DNA of 64,000 nt. It comes from Clonostachys chloroleuca. Its lineage: Eukaryota; Ascomycota; Sordariomycetes; Hypocreales; Bionectriaceae. The DNA is taken from positions 13,888,001-13,952,000 of the forward strand of contig JBANAY010000004.1 of assembly GCA_037952775.1 (NCBI GenBank), read 5' to 3'. Position 1 is the first letter of the stretch. Every line of letters starts with the position of its first letter. The translations under genes were made by a program, and so were the position numbers. This document shows, one piece after another, positions 22,950-33,433 of the stretch. A model generated the notes under the pieces. That model saw only the letters and a list, made by a program, of their open reading frames with translations. It was not told where the DNA came from and made no database searches.

Positions 22950-23552
22950 GGGTTTACCCATATCGACGTAAACATGAGAGTTATTTCAATCCCGTTCAGT
23001 ATAGAATACCAAGAATGTCATAATGCGATGGCAATCATATGCTATGATATATTGAGATATTTGACTAACCTATAAACCGAGTTCTACTACTTCGAGCCAT
23101 ATATGACCTTACATGGACTATAATGCCATCAAAGACCCAACTTCATCCAGTCGTTGCATAATAGAACGAGTTCATTCGAATGTTATTTTCAAGACCTCGA
23201 TATAGTTCTATCCCATTCTTCTCTTTCTTCGGTCGGCACTGGGATTATATACCGTAACTTGACGAATATATTCAATGGCTTCAGAGAAACGTTCAATTTA
23301 GGAACATTAGAGATAGCGTTCTTATTTTTCATTCTCTCAGATATGTTCGACACGATATAAGATATAATATAGGATTGCGAGTGGGATAGAAGTAGCAAAG
23401 ATTTCTCCTGGCTATGCGTTACAATCAAATAACAGATATGAAAAGTTCAACCGCCTCGACGAGTTACTGGTCCATACTCGTGCTCGTATATATCACTTTA
23501 AAACGCTCAATCGTAGGTCGTCAAAGCCATCTCAGGATATTGGTCTGACCTA
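22950..23552. other. Intergenic between convergent genes
   Basis: AT-rich 3' UTR space of the phosphatase (plus) and GPI protein (minus). No feature is supported. Confidence 0.45.
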
Positions 23553-24612
23553 TTACAGACCTCCCAGCCAAAACAGAGCTGCCAGAGACACAACCAACGT
23601 AGCGACCATTGGTACACCGGTTACACTCCCTACTCCGCCTTTGTCGCTGTTCGAGTTATTGTTCGAGCCACTGTTATCAGAATTACCCCCGCTGTTGCTC
23701 GAGCCGCCCGTAACCTTGTCAATGTCATCCTGCGAAATTCTAGTGCAAAGCATAGTGAATTGTATCTGGTCCTTTGTGTAGTTCTTGTTGTATTCCTTGG
23801 AGGGCTGTCGGTTGATGAAGGTAACGGCCGTCTTATTGATATAGGATGCCATTGAACCAAGGACAATCTTCTGGTCGTAGTAGGTCCAAGAAGAATTACC
23901 CGATGGATTCACACCGCTTTTAACAGTCGAAAACTTATCCGTGTCATTGTATTCAATGGCGAGGTCTGTATGAGCAAGAGTGACTTGTTAGCAAGTATAG
24001 CGATTCCCAGAGAAGGGGCATCTTACATGATGAAGAGCCCTGAAGTTGGTTCATGGTTCCATCTCTTCCTTGGATTTTGCTGTATTCGCTAAACAAATCC
24101 GTTGGGCAGGCGTCTCGGAGAAGCTTATTCTTGTAGGCCAGAGCAAGATCGGAAATCGTCTCTAGAGTGCCGGTATTGGACGTGAAAAGAGTTTCGATAG
24201 CTTCATTGATCTTATCAATACACGTTTTACCCAAGACGTTCTCGCATCCGTTATTGCTGCCCCCAGTTGGCCCCGTGCCATTGACGTATGTGGTGAGAAC
24301 CGTGGTGTAGTGTGGACGAGTCAGGGTGTTGTTGGGCTTGATGGAGCTGTACTCAATCCACCATGCGCGCGCCGTCGCATATTTGTCTCTACTCGTCAAT
24401 TCATTCCAGTCGTCGTACGTGACATTGTCGAATGCGTAGACGAACTTGGATGTCTCGGGCAGCAATGGGTCGAAGGTGAACTCGGTTTCTGCTTTATAGG
24501 TAGGCCTGATGCAAGGGGCTGGCTTGTTTGAACCGACTTTTGAGTTATAATCGCAAGTATCGTCTGCAAAGGCCATGCCTAAGAGAAAAGCTAGGACCGT
24601 TAAGGACTGCAT
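23553..24612 (-). CDS. Secreted, probably GPI-anchored protein
   Basis: Exons 24612-24027 and 23965-23553 (332 aa); the 61-nt intron (GTAAGA donor, GCTAAC branch, ATACAG acceptor) keeps phase and restores YLAIEYNDTDK. The N-terminal MQSLTVLAFLLGMAFA is a clear signal peptide. The mature part has about six Cys (CDYNS, CIRPT, GCENVLGKTC, DACPTDLF, MLCTRI) and many N-glycosylation sites, followed by an Asn/Ser/Gly linker (about 285-310) and a C-terminal hydrophobic tail (VPMVATLVVSLAALFWLGGL) preceded by small residues, the pattern of a GPI-anchor signal. No enzymatic motif is recognised; a cell-wall or surface role is inferred. Confidence 0.8.
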
Positions 24613-25973
24613 GGTGGAAGATGTTGGATCAGGCAGCCAAGCGTCGAGTGCGTGTCAGATCCTGTGGGCCGAAGAGAGGCAAAATGAGGTTACGGAGAAA
24701 CCAGAAGAGGAGACAAGTCGGAGCTCACAAGCTCTCGACCTGCCACTTCTTTAATAGAGAAGATCCCTCCGCAAAATACTGCCTGGCAACATTCATTGGC
24801 CAAGACAACTCCATGTCTTCCTTATACGGCACCGCACCGCATACCCAATCTGGAAAGGTATCGCCCAGCCTGTTGGGGTTTTCTTCTGCTGGTTACAGGG
24901 TCATAACCCTGGTATCAATGCGGCTGGTACTATTCCTGGTCGACAGGGCGATGGGGGTGGGTTGTATTGGCAGGGTCAGCAGAAGGCAAGCTTGGCAAGT
25001 TCTTATTCTCCGTCTACCGATTTGAGGCATAAATGAGATTCATTTCCAAGCCAAGTTGCTTTTTGGCGCGAGATGAAACCCGCTAGAGCCTATCAAGTAA
25101 GATCTGGTGGGTTTGGGCTGGAACGTGCTTGTTGGTTTCCGTTACCAATGCGCTTATGAATGGGGCTACATGATGGGTTGAAGAAGCCATCACGAAGCAA
25201 GCAGCATACTAAAACCGCTCCATTATACGGACAAACTAGGGAAGAATAGTTGCAGTAAGACAGGCAGATACGTGAACTCCAACGGTTGACAGCCACGCCA
25301 AGGAACCTGCTGCAGCCCTACCGCTGCCCTATCTCACTTGGTGTGGCTGCTGCAACCCGCGATGAAACCACGAAGCTATGTGGCTCTGTTCCTGGCAAAC
25401 ACCAGCAGGCATAGCATAGTGCCCATATCATCTAGTGATTACCCTAGCAAGCCTAACGAGTCCACGGGGAGTTACTCGCTAAGAGCTTAAGTCGCAACAT
25501 TGAGGCCCAAATGAAGAGTTTACAACAGTAGACACCACTTACCACTTCTAATACATTCTCCGACCCACAGTACCTCCTTGTAAGACCCGCGTTACATTGC
25601 GGCTAGATTGTGGTCCCCTCACAGCTCCCTTGGGCAGGGGTTTAGCAACACGACAAATACGATCGATGCCACGTATTTCCGCGAATCGCTAGCACAATGT
25701 CCTTTTATCAATGGCAGCTTATGCTTATTTCACGCTTAAGATAAAATAGTTAAGAGTCTCCGGCCCTAGCGTCGGTCTTGTTCAAAGAGGGACAACCGGT
25801 CTTTTTTCGGGCTGTCTCTCAATGTTACTCTTGTTACTTTTATCATTCCGGATTGAGGTCGCCTGATGAGAGGTCAGAGCTAAACAGAGCTTTGAAAGTC
25901 GGGAAGGAACAAAATGTAAGTAGCAGGAGAGCTTGAATGTATATCAATATCCTATGGGAAAAGAATGTGCATG
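24613..25973. other. Intergenic, no supported gene
   Basis: Promoter of the GPI protein (minus) and downstream region of the ankyrin gene (minus). An open frame at 24528-25025 (plus) overlaps the GPI gene's start and has no family resemblance. Confidence 0.45.
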
Positions 25974-28900
25974 TCACGACTTCGTTTGATACTTTGCCCA
26001 TGAAGATCGGAGATGCTCTCTTGCTCGCTTATTTTGCAATCCTGCCCCGGGCTCGTCTTCTTCACTTTCCTTTTGAAAGATGTCCTCAAGCGATATTTCG
26101 AAAGCATCCAAAAGGAATCGGATCCATGAAACCCGTCTAACGAGCCATTGCTCTTGTGCCGGTTCGTCTAGCTCAGCTGGTCCACCATGGAACCATTGAT
26201 ATGCCAACCAAGAGACATATGCCGAAAGCTCTCTCGTTCCATAGGAATAGCCTTCAACAGGAGTCCAATCAAGCCTAAGGGGTGCTGGAATAAAACGGTC
26301 GTTCTTCCGGTCGATTTTGAACACCTTCTAATACGTTAGCAACTGTACATGAGAAGACCATACATGAGTACTCACTTCTCTCTCGGGCTTAGGTGATTGC
26401 GTTCGCCGCATCGCCTTGGCTTGGGCCTCGCAGTTCCTTTTTACGCCATCCACTGCTATTTTGAAACATAAGATGAGCTCGTTCATCAGAGCGTGGTAGT
26501 CGAAATTAGAGACCAATGTCATTTCCTTCTCCAAGGACTCGATAAAATCCGATTCCTCCTCTAGAATATCATCGATATCCTCCTCACTGATCTGGGGCAC
26601 ATCCGCCATACTCTTGAAATTGTCCCAGAAGAAGTCCCTTTCCAAACTCATAGGGCAATGAACATGGCTCACATCTTGATGCTTGTGTTTGAACCTTCGG
26701 AGGAGTGCAAGGAGTGTCGTCCGGGCATCATCTTCACCTCGAGTTTCATATATTTGCGTGATCCATTCCAGCCACCAGACCGGAGCCTCAGGTGGGCCCC
26801 ACCAATCACTAAAATCGCTATTGGTATCAAGCTCAATGTCCGGCGCGAACCCATCGGGCGAGCATGGACATCTGCATTTCTCCCTGGGATACAGTTCAAC
26901 GCCCTGGCGCAGAAGAATACTTAAGATTTCGATACTTTCACTCGGCTTGTGGCGAAGAGAAAAGCCGATGTTTCGAAGCGCATATTGTAGAACGGTGCAG
27001 CCTTTCTCATCCTTGAGATTCACATCGGCACCAGCTTGGATGAGTTTGGATATAACTGCTGCAGAAACCTGTCTTGAAATGGCACACATGAGGGCAGTTT
27101 GGCCAAGGCTGTTCCTTTGGTCAATATTCTTAAATCCGGCCGATATCAACTCTTCAATATCCTCAACGGATTTGCATTTATGCAGTAGAGTTTGGGTACC
27201 TCCTTGATCGGATCTCATGGAAAAAGTGAAGTTAGCATTTGAGCATCTGGATAAAAAGTCTCCAAGCGAGACATTTTCCTCTCTGCAACTTATTGAGTAG
27301 GAGAGATGAAATCTTATGGTTGCCTTCTCTGCCCACGGATTTGCGAGTTTTTCTCCTATCATTGCTTTGATATGGTCAATAATATCAAGGAGTAAACGCC
27401 AGTGGCCGCGAGAAGCAGCATAGTCCATGAACAGACGGCGATAGTTGTTCTCGCGGATGCCAGGATTTGCGCCAGAGTCAAGTAACAACATCACCGATTT
27501 AGCCTGATTCATTGCCGTTGCGTACATAAGCGGAGTGTTCCCATGATAGTCGACTGCATCTAAGTTGTGGCCATATGCAATCAACGAGTCGAGGTGTCGG
27601 CCTTGAGCAGCAGCGAAATGAATTGGTGTCTGTCCAAGGAAATTCTTCTGATCCTTTTCTGACTTTAGAAGCCATTTGTGCACAGCCTCGTCGGTCCCAA
27701 AAACCACGGCCTCGTGGAGAGGTGTCATTCCACCAAAACCTTGAAGAAGGAATGTCAGAATCTCGAATATATCAAACTGCCATAAAGATTCAATATAGAC
27801 CTACCTTGGCTCTGCTCGCATAGAATAGAGATGTACTTGATAAAGAAAGGATCACGAGTTTGTTCCTCACTTATCCAATTCGGTGAACATGGTTGAGGCC
27901 AGTCCAGGACATTTGGGCAGCTGAGTCTGTTCACATCAAAGCCGTAGTCTAAGAGTTCGTTAAGTAGCGGCAGATGTGGCCCTTCTCCGATCCATGTCGC
28001 ACATTGAGTCAAAAACCTTGAGTTAGAATTGAGTTAGGAGGCTAGATAAGAGCGTATGGAGTAGCTCTGCTCACCTAACGTCATCCCTCCCGCGAGTAAT
28101 TCCAAATTCTCTCATAAGCAGCTCAAGAAGGTCCAGCTGGTCGTTGGCTGACCAAACAAATTCCAAGAGCACCTATTCCAGTCAGCACTTCTCACCCGAT
28201 TTAAACCAAGTTTTGGCTTGCTCTACTTGAATATATGACTTGCCGCTAGGATCGACATGATTCTTGAGGTTTGGTTCTGTTTTAAATAGATGGACAAATG
28301 CTTGCCGAGCTTGTTGGCAACTCATTCCATCGTCACGAAGTCGGGCAATGATCTCGAAGCCTGGGGCAGTATATGGGACTATCTGTTCCAATTCGAGGAT
28401 CGGAGAAACTGTGAGCGTTATTGCAGATTTTGTCACGCTCAATCCAAGGTTGAGAGCCCGGCTAAGACCGAATTTGGACAACGCCAATCTCAGAGTTGTG
28501 TTATATTTTGTGGCAGTACACCCAGGCCGGTCACACTGCCGAGAAAAAGGCAGGGTCGGCGTGTATATTAGTCTCCAGAATCGCGATGACACCTCGTGAG
28601 TTCTATGGCAAGCGCATGAACATCTCCGTGACGTGCAGTCAGGAAGTTGCAAAAGAGAGTCTCTCCGATGGATAGTCAAGCGACCTGTAGATGGTGTGTC
28701 CGATACCTGTACAATCTGCGATACGGTTTTTTTTTCGGTCGCTTCTTTGGTTTTCCCGGAATCCAACTCTATTTCCGTTACAAGTCTTGGTCTTGATTCT
28801 GGTTCTTCTCCCGCGGCCTTAAGCATACTACTGGGTCTATCCGCCAGAATATTGACCTGGGGAAGAAGGCCACGGGTCGAGAGGGCTCTACAAAAGACTT

Positions 28901-29322
28901 AGCAAGAAGTAGCACAATCATCACATCTTCACTTACAAAGTCAGGTTTAGTTTGACATCCCTAATCGCATTCTCAATATGCGTCAGATCCCGTTCCCAAT
29001 TCCTCAATGATGCAGCCTTTGCGAGCTTATCCAGCATATCTTGCTTCGCCTCTGAGCGGAAGGTCTTTTCCAACTTGCCAAGTTTCTCCAATAGCTTGTC
29101 ACAATCATCCCTGCATAGTTGAAAGGCGATCTCGTGGCAGCCTGGTATCTCACTAAGCTGACTTATTAATTGATGCAGAGCTTCAACTTGAGCTCCCACT
29201 CTAGCCAGTTCTTCCGGTATCACCTTTCGAACATCGTGCAGCATCTTCGCTGTTTTCCCCATACGAACTACCAGGGAGAAAATGTCTGCTGAGCCGGTGC
29301 TCAGGCCAATAACAGCAGCCAT
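25974..29322 (-). CDS. Ankyrin-repeat protein with Helo-like N-terminal region and Cys-rich block, six exons
   Basis: Exons 29322-28937, 28887-28227, 28172-28075, 28016-27805, 27739-26376 and 26327-25974 (1024 aa); introns are 49, 54, 58, 65 and 48 nt, all GT-AG and phase-consistent. The N-terminus (IGLSTGSADIFSLVVRMG, then helices) resembles the Helo-like/STAND N-terminal regions of fungal signalling proteins. A Cys-rich CTSRRCSCACHRTH block follows near residue 220, as in related ankyrin proteins. Ankyrin repeats occupy exon 5 (MTPLHEAVVFG, GQTPIHFAAAQGR, GNTPLMYATAMNQ, SLGQTALMCAI, GCTVLQYALR). The C-terminal 250 residues are acidic and unassigned. The 54-nt intron (28173-28226) is a multiple of three and contains in-frame UGA and UAG, so its retention would truncate the protein before the repeats. 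The function is unknown; adaptor-like signalling is inferred. Confidence 0.8.
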
Positions 29323-29626
29323 GCTGGGAGGTTTGTCGAGGTATCTCAATCGCAATAAATTGATGGGTCAGGGTTAGTATGTCGTGGCTGTTAAATAGTT
29401 TACATTGAGCTACCAAGAAACAGCACTGTTGCTTAAAAGCCCAGCAGTCTGCCCCGAGGTCGCCTTGCAGGAGGCTTAGATGGGTCGCATGCTGTAGGAT
29501 GAGACATGACCTCAGACGTGGCCCCCATCTCAATGACACATGACAGTGCAACTCTCATCCAAAGCAAACACGGGTCGATCGGACGTACATCTCATGTCAA
29601 GATTTATACAAAATATAACTCTTATA
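29323..29626. other. Upstream region of the ankyrin gene
   Basis: About 300 bases between the 3' end of the KDEL protein gene and the ankyrin gene start, both on the minus strand. No gene is seen. Confidence 0.4.
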
Positions 29627-30642
29627 TCATAGTTCATCTTTTCCAGATCCAGGAGCATCCTGTCCCGAAATCGCCGCCATAGGAAGCCTGCATTTGCCTT
29701 CCTGCGCGCAGTCCTTGTTGGCCTGCAGACTGAAGTTGACAACTTCCGCCAAAACCTGATAGCCCTCATCCAGCAGCATCTTCTTGAACTCCGCCTGGTT
29801 CTCCTCCGAGCTCTGGTCCCAGGGGGGTACCAAACGGCACCGTAGATCTCCATGCCCGACTTGCCGTTGCCCGACTCCGCGGCGGTGATGTCCCGGACGC
29901 CGATGTGCAGAATGCCCCAGACGGTTCCGGAGCGGAGGGTCTTTGGTCCCGCGCGCTGGAGGAACCCAAAGGACGGGTCGATAGCCCACTCGGATGGGTA
30001 CTCGTCAGTGCCGAACTTGCGGATCTGGAAGTCGGGGACGGTGAAGTCGATGAGCTTGGAGCCGAATGACGACAGGACGCCGCCCCAGCCTTCGAAGATG
30101 CGTGACTTCTGTTGCAGAAGGGATAGGTTCTCGGTTGCCTTGTAGTAATGCTCTGCGTTGCCGCGGAGGTAGCATTTATCAGCATCCTCAGATGTCATCC
30201 AGGCCGCAAACTGCGGCGCCGTCAGAGAACCGTCGAAATAGGCGCGGACCCAACCGCGGGCAGCAATCCAGTCCTTCCGGGAGGCAGTAGACTCCTTCAC
30301 GACCTTCTCCCAGAAAGCGTCACCCTCGTCGAGGTCCTCAGACAACAGGCTAAAGAAGGCATTCTCGTCCTCGGCGGCTATACATTCCTTAAGGGCGAAT
30401 AACGACTCTGCGTCGGTCTTGCTAGTAACCTCGCAGTTGGTCTGGAAGTTCTTCTCGGATATGCGCTTGTACAGACGGGTGGCGGCCTGCTCAGCACCGG
30501 TATTGACGTAGAAGTCCCGGATTGGCTTCGTCTCAGGTTCACCGCCAGCCTCCCAGCGGACCTCAAAGTCGATGCCTCCGTGCGTCTCAATGGCAGCTGC
30601 CATGGAGATGACTGAAGCGACGGCAAGTTTCTTGAAGAGCAT
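29627..30642 (-). CDS. Secretory-pathway protein ending in KDEL, interrupted by a 1-base frameshift
   Basis: ATG at 30642 opens MLFKKLAVASVISMAAAIE, a signal peptide, and about 270 codons of ordinary protein (SEDADKCYLRGNAEHYYKA, WGGVLSSFGSKLIDF, VRDITAAESGNGKSGMEIYG). At a run of six G (29822-29827, six C on the coding strand) the frame is lost; the uninterrupted frame then drifts into an Arg-rich tail ending at 29530. The frame that is one base longer continues sensibly (ENQAEFKKMLLDEGYQVLAE) with two Cys and stops at 29629-29627 after GSGKDEL. The C-terminal KDEL is an ER-retrieval signal, so signal peptide plus KDEL suggests a soluble ER resident. Total would be about 338 aa. No family is recognised. 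I judge the break to be a homopolymer error rather than a pseudogene. Confidence 0.6.
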
Positions 30643-32578
30643 GATGGACTTTGGGGGGCCCGGAGGAGAACTGGTGTTTCTGAAAAGAACTTCTAGGCTC
30701 AGAGGCTAGTTGGGGGTCAATGCCCAGTCTATATACACATTCCCACATGGACATTGCAGGGGACGAAACATCGGGAATGTACAGTAGTCGGCACCGACTA
30801 TCCCATGGCAAGCTAGTATATGCAGAAGATAGAACACTCGCCGAAAATCCAGGTTCTTAAGAGGCAAGGCAAGGGTCAATCTTGCACTATCCCGGGCACG
30901 GGTTCCAGGATCGCGACGAACTAGCCTATAGGATAACACTACTCGAATCCTCTGAAGGACGCAATCCCGGCAGTTATTGTTCAAGGCAACAGCAATGCGA
31001 CAATGTATCGTGAAGTTCGGCCCTTACCCACGGGCGACCGGCAACTGAGCTCTTACCAAGCCGCATCCTTAGGGCCTCCGTAGTGTTGGTTCTCGTATTT
31101 TCGCCAATCAGATTACTCCTCGGCAGTTGGACCGATGACATCCCAGTACTTGACAATGCCCATCAGCCCCTTTCGAGAAGTTGGAGAAGATTCAAAACGA
31201 CTAGAGTGACATTCAAGGCGGGGACAACTCTGAGCCCGTGCTGCCAGCGATTGACCTAGAGAACACCTGGAAAATGAGGGGCGCGCGTGATGGCTGTTCC
31301 TCAAGCTACTGTGTATAACCCTGAAGGATTCCTCGCTTTCGTCGCCGAAAGTCCATCCACTGTGGGCCAAAGAGGCCCGTGGGGGATTGTCTGGCGTGAC
31401 AATTAGCTTTCTGAAAGACGAATCTCCTGAAACGGATTTTCCGCGTCTTCTTCTATGCTTGAAGGCAGATCGCAAGGGCGAGTGTCCGCGCCAGCATCAC
31501 AGCCCTTCTGTCAGTCGATGCCTAAACCACGAACAAAGAGTCACTGAACTTCCCAATAAATTCAAGTCCTGGAAGGGAGCTAAAGCAGCGTAATCACTTA
31601 ATCCAAATTAAAAGAGCCCGCAATTGGCCGCGGAGCCAACCGGCGCACTTATGATCACCGTCAGCAAACTCATCCAGGAGGACCACAACGACAAGTCCCA
31701 TATGACGTTTCGAATCTTCTCCGCTCCCTAAACCGATTGAGAGAATGAAATATAAGAACTCAAGGATACAAGCCAATTGTCGGTGAGAAGCTGGCTGGGT
31801 GGCGACACCTTCCGACCAGGGTTAAAGCCGTCATCATCCCGGATCCTCCCAGGCCCCGTCACGGACTTCATTTAAAAGTCCGTTCGTTCGTAGATCAACA
31901 TCATAGACTAGCAAGGTCCCCAGAATCATCTTCCCCAGATTTCGGGAGATGAAATGATCAGGCTCTAGAACCATTACTTTCGACAAAACTCAATCTGGGA
32001 GCTGCGGAACACTACCGGCTGGTATACATGCGAGATTGAAATGATAGTGTATTCTCTTTACACCAGACGTAAGCCCAGGTATGAAAGGCGCAACATTTCC
32101 CATGAGGTCTCAGAGTCGTGTCCACATGATATAAGCCAGCACTCCAATTGTGCATGTTTCTCAGTTGCTGTTCCATTTTAGGCACACAGGAATGGAGAGA
32201 AGTATTTTCGAACCCAAATTGCATATAACTTTATGTAAACTAGATATATCGAAGCAGGCGAAAAAGCTCAAGCCCGTCGTGCGGACGGGAAAATATCACA
32301 ATAGCTAGTACAACAACTGCCCTCCAGAACGAAGCAGTATTCCCTCATTCCCTCGACTCGGCGTGCAGTTCACTTCATGTCTGTCTGTTCAAGCCCTGAT
32401 CATAACCACCATCCGCTAAGGGTATATATCAAGTGTGCCTAAGAAGGCTTGAATAGTCTCCCCCAGGCGCCAATTACCATGTTGCACCCCCTTTGGGAAC
32501 TTTGGAACCATCAATTCGTAAAGCTTTAGTCTCCCTGGCGGGAACTCATCACACTACCACCCCGTTGCGAATGTTCAT
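30643..32578. other. Intergenic, no supported gene
   Basis: 1.9 kb with short unrelated open frames (30706-31475 minus, 31387-31593 plus). Apart from the TATA-like element near 30730 nothing was recognised. Confidence 0.45.
30722..30740 (-). promoter_or_regulatory. TATA-like element upstream of the KDEL protein gene
   Basis: The minus strand reads GTATATAGA around 30738-30728, about 90 bases before the ATG at 30642. Confidence 0.35.
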
Positions 32579-33433
32579 TTACGCCTCGTAGAACTCGCCG
32601 CCGTCGACGGATCGGGGGCTCTTCTTGGACTTGCGGGCCTTCTTGAGGCCATTGAGCTTCTTGTTGAGCTTGCCCTTCTTGGGGCCCTTGGAGCCCTTGC
32701 CCGTCTTGGAGCCCTTGGAGCCCTTGGAGCCCTTGCCCGTCTTGGAGCCCTTGGAGCCCTTGGAGCCCTTACCCTTCTTAGGGCTCTTGCCCTTCTTATG
32801 GCCCTTACCCTTACGGGATGGCGATGGTGCGTCGCCGGATGGGCCCTCGGAGGTGGACTCCTCCTCGTCGCGAGCCTCGAAGGAGACCTCGTAATCATCA
32901 AAGTCACGGATCTCGAGGTCCTCGTCGTCAATGGAACGGCCACCGACCAGGCGCCCGAGGCCTTTAGCAATGGTCCTAAATATGCGCTTGTTCACGACCA
33001 CCAGGTCGGGGTGGGAGCCGTCGAGGATGGCGCGGGCCTCAAGGGGGACGTCGTCGCCGAGATCACGGGTGTCGAAGGCCACGACATCCTCCTCGATGCC
33101 TCTGCCCTCGAGGAAGTCCTCGGTGTCGTCGAGAGATCGCCTGTGCCTGCCGCCGATGAGCCTGGCGGCCCCGCCGACGACCTTTTTGGCGATCTTGGCA
33201 AGAAAGAAGCGCTTCTCGAGGTCGTCGTCAAAGTCACGAGTCTCGTAGTAGAGCTCATCATCAAAGTCGCGAGCGTCGAGGGCGAGGGGCTCGGCACCCT
33301 CGTTGAGAACGTCTCTGGCGTCAAGAGCGGCAACATCGTCAAAGACGTCTCGAGTCTCGGTAGAGGCAGCGGCACCCTTGAGGGCGCTCAGGACGGCAAT
33401 GCCGGCAGCAGCGGTACGAGTAATGGCAACCAT
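32579..33433 (-). CDS. Secreted Kex2-type precursor with two cationic amphipathic segments and a Lys/Gly/Ser tail
   Basis: Single exon, 284 aa. Residues 1-23 are a signal peptide (TAAAGIAVLSALKGAAA). Residues 24-190 are strongly acidic and repeat an E/D-T/A-R-D motif (26-29, 38-41, 53-56, 64-67, 121-124, 186-189). Inside this region two KR pairs (74-75, 149-150), classic Kex2 sites, are each followed at once by a cationic amphipathic stretch: FFLAKIAKKVVGGAARLIGG (76-95, then R and HRR) and IFRTIAKGLGRLVGGR (151-166). The two align as xF-x2-IAK-x-(G/V)-...-RL-(I/V)-GGR and carry about +7 and +4 charges. Residues 207-272 are a Lys/Gly/Ser tail with internal repeats. The organisation is that of a processed peptide precursor (KEP type), with the acidic segments possibly shielding basic peptides. 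Antimicrobial or signalling activity is inference only. No homologue is recognised. Confidence 0.75.
   Translation of the reverse strand: MVAITRTAAAGIAVLSALKGAAASTETRDVFDDVAALDARDVLNEGAEPLALDARDFDDELYYETRDFDDDLEKRFFLAKIAKKVVGGAARLIGGRHRRSLDDTEDFLEGRGIEEDVVAFDTRDLGDDVPLEARAILDGSHPDLVVVNKRIFRTIAKGLGRLVGGRSIDDEDLEIRDFDDYEVSFEARDEEESTSEGPSGDAPSPSRKGKGHKKGKSPKKGKGSKGSKGSKTGKGSKGSKGSKTGKGSKGPKKGKLNKKLNGLKKARKSKKSPRSVDGGEFYEA
32690..32775 (-). repeat. 36-bp tandem repeat coding for a Gly-Ser-Lys tail
   Basis: Two adjacent 36-bp units, each built from 9-bp GGSK-like subunits, encode GSKGSKGSKTGK twice near residues 223-248 of the precursor. This kind of array changes length readily. Confidence 0.7.

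Noticed and set aside
29530..29815. Arg-rich C-terminus of the KDEL protein in the literal frame
   Set aside because: Composition changes abruptly at the C run, and the frame one base longer continues plausible protein and ends in KDEL.
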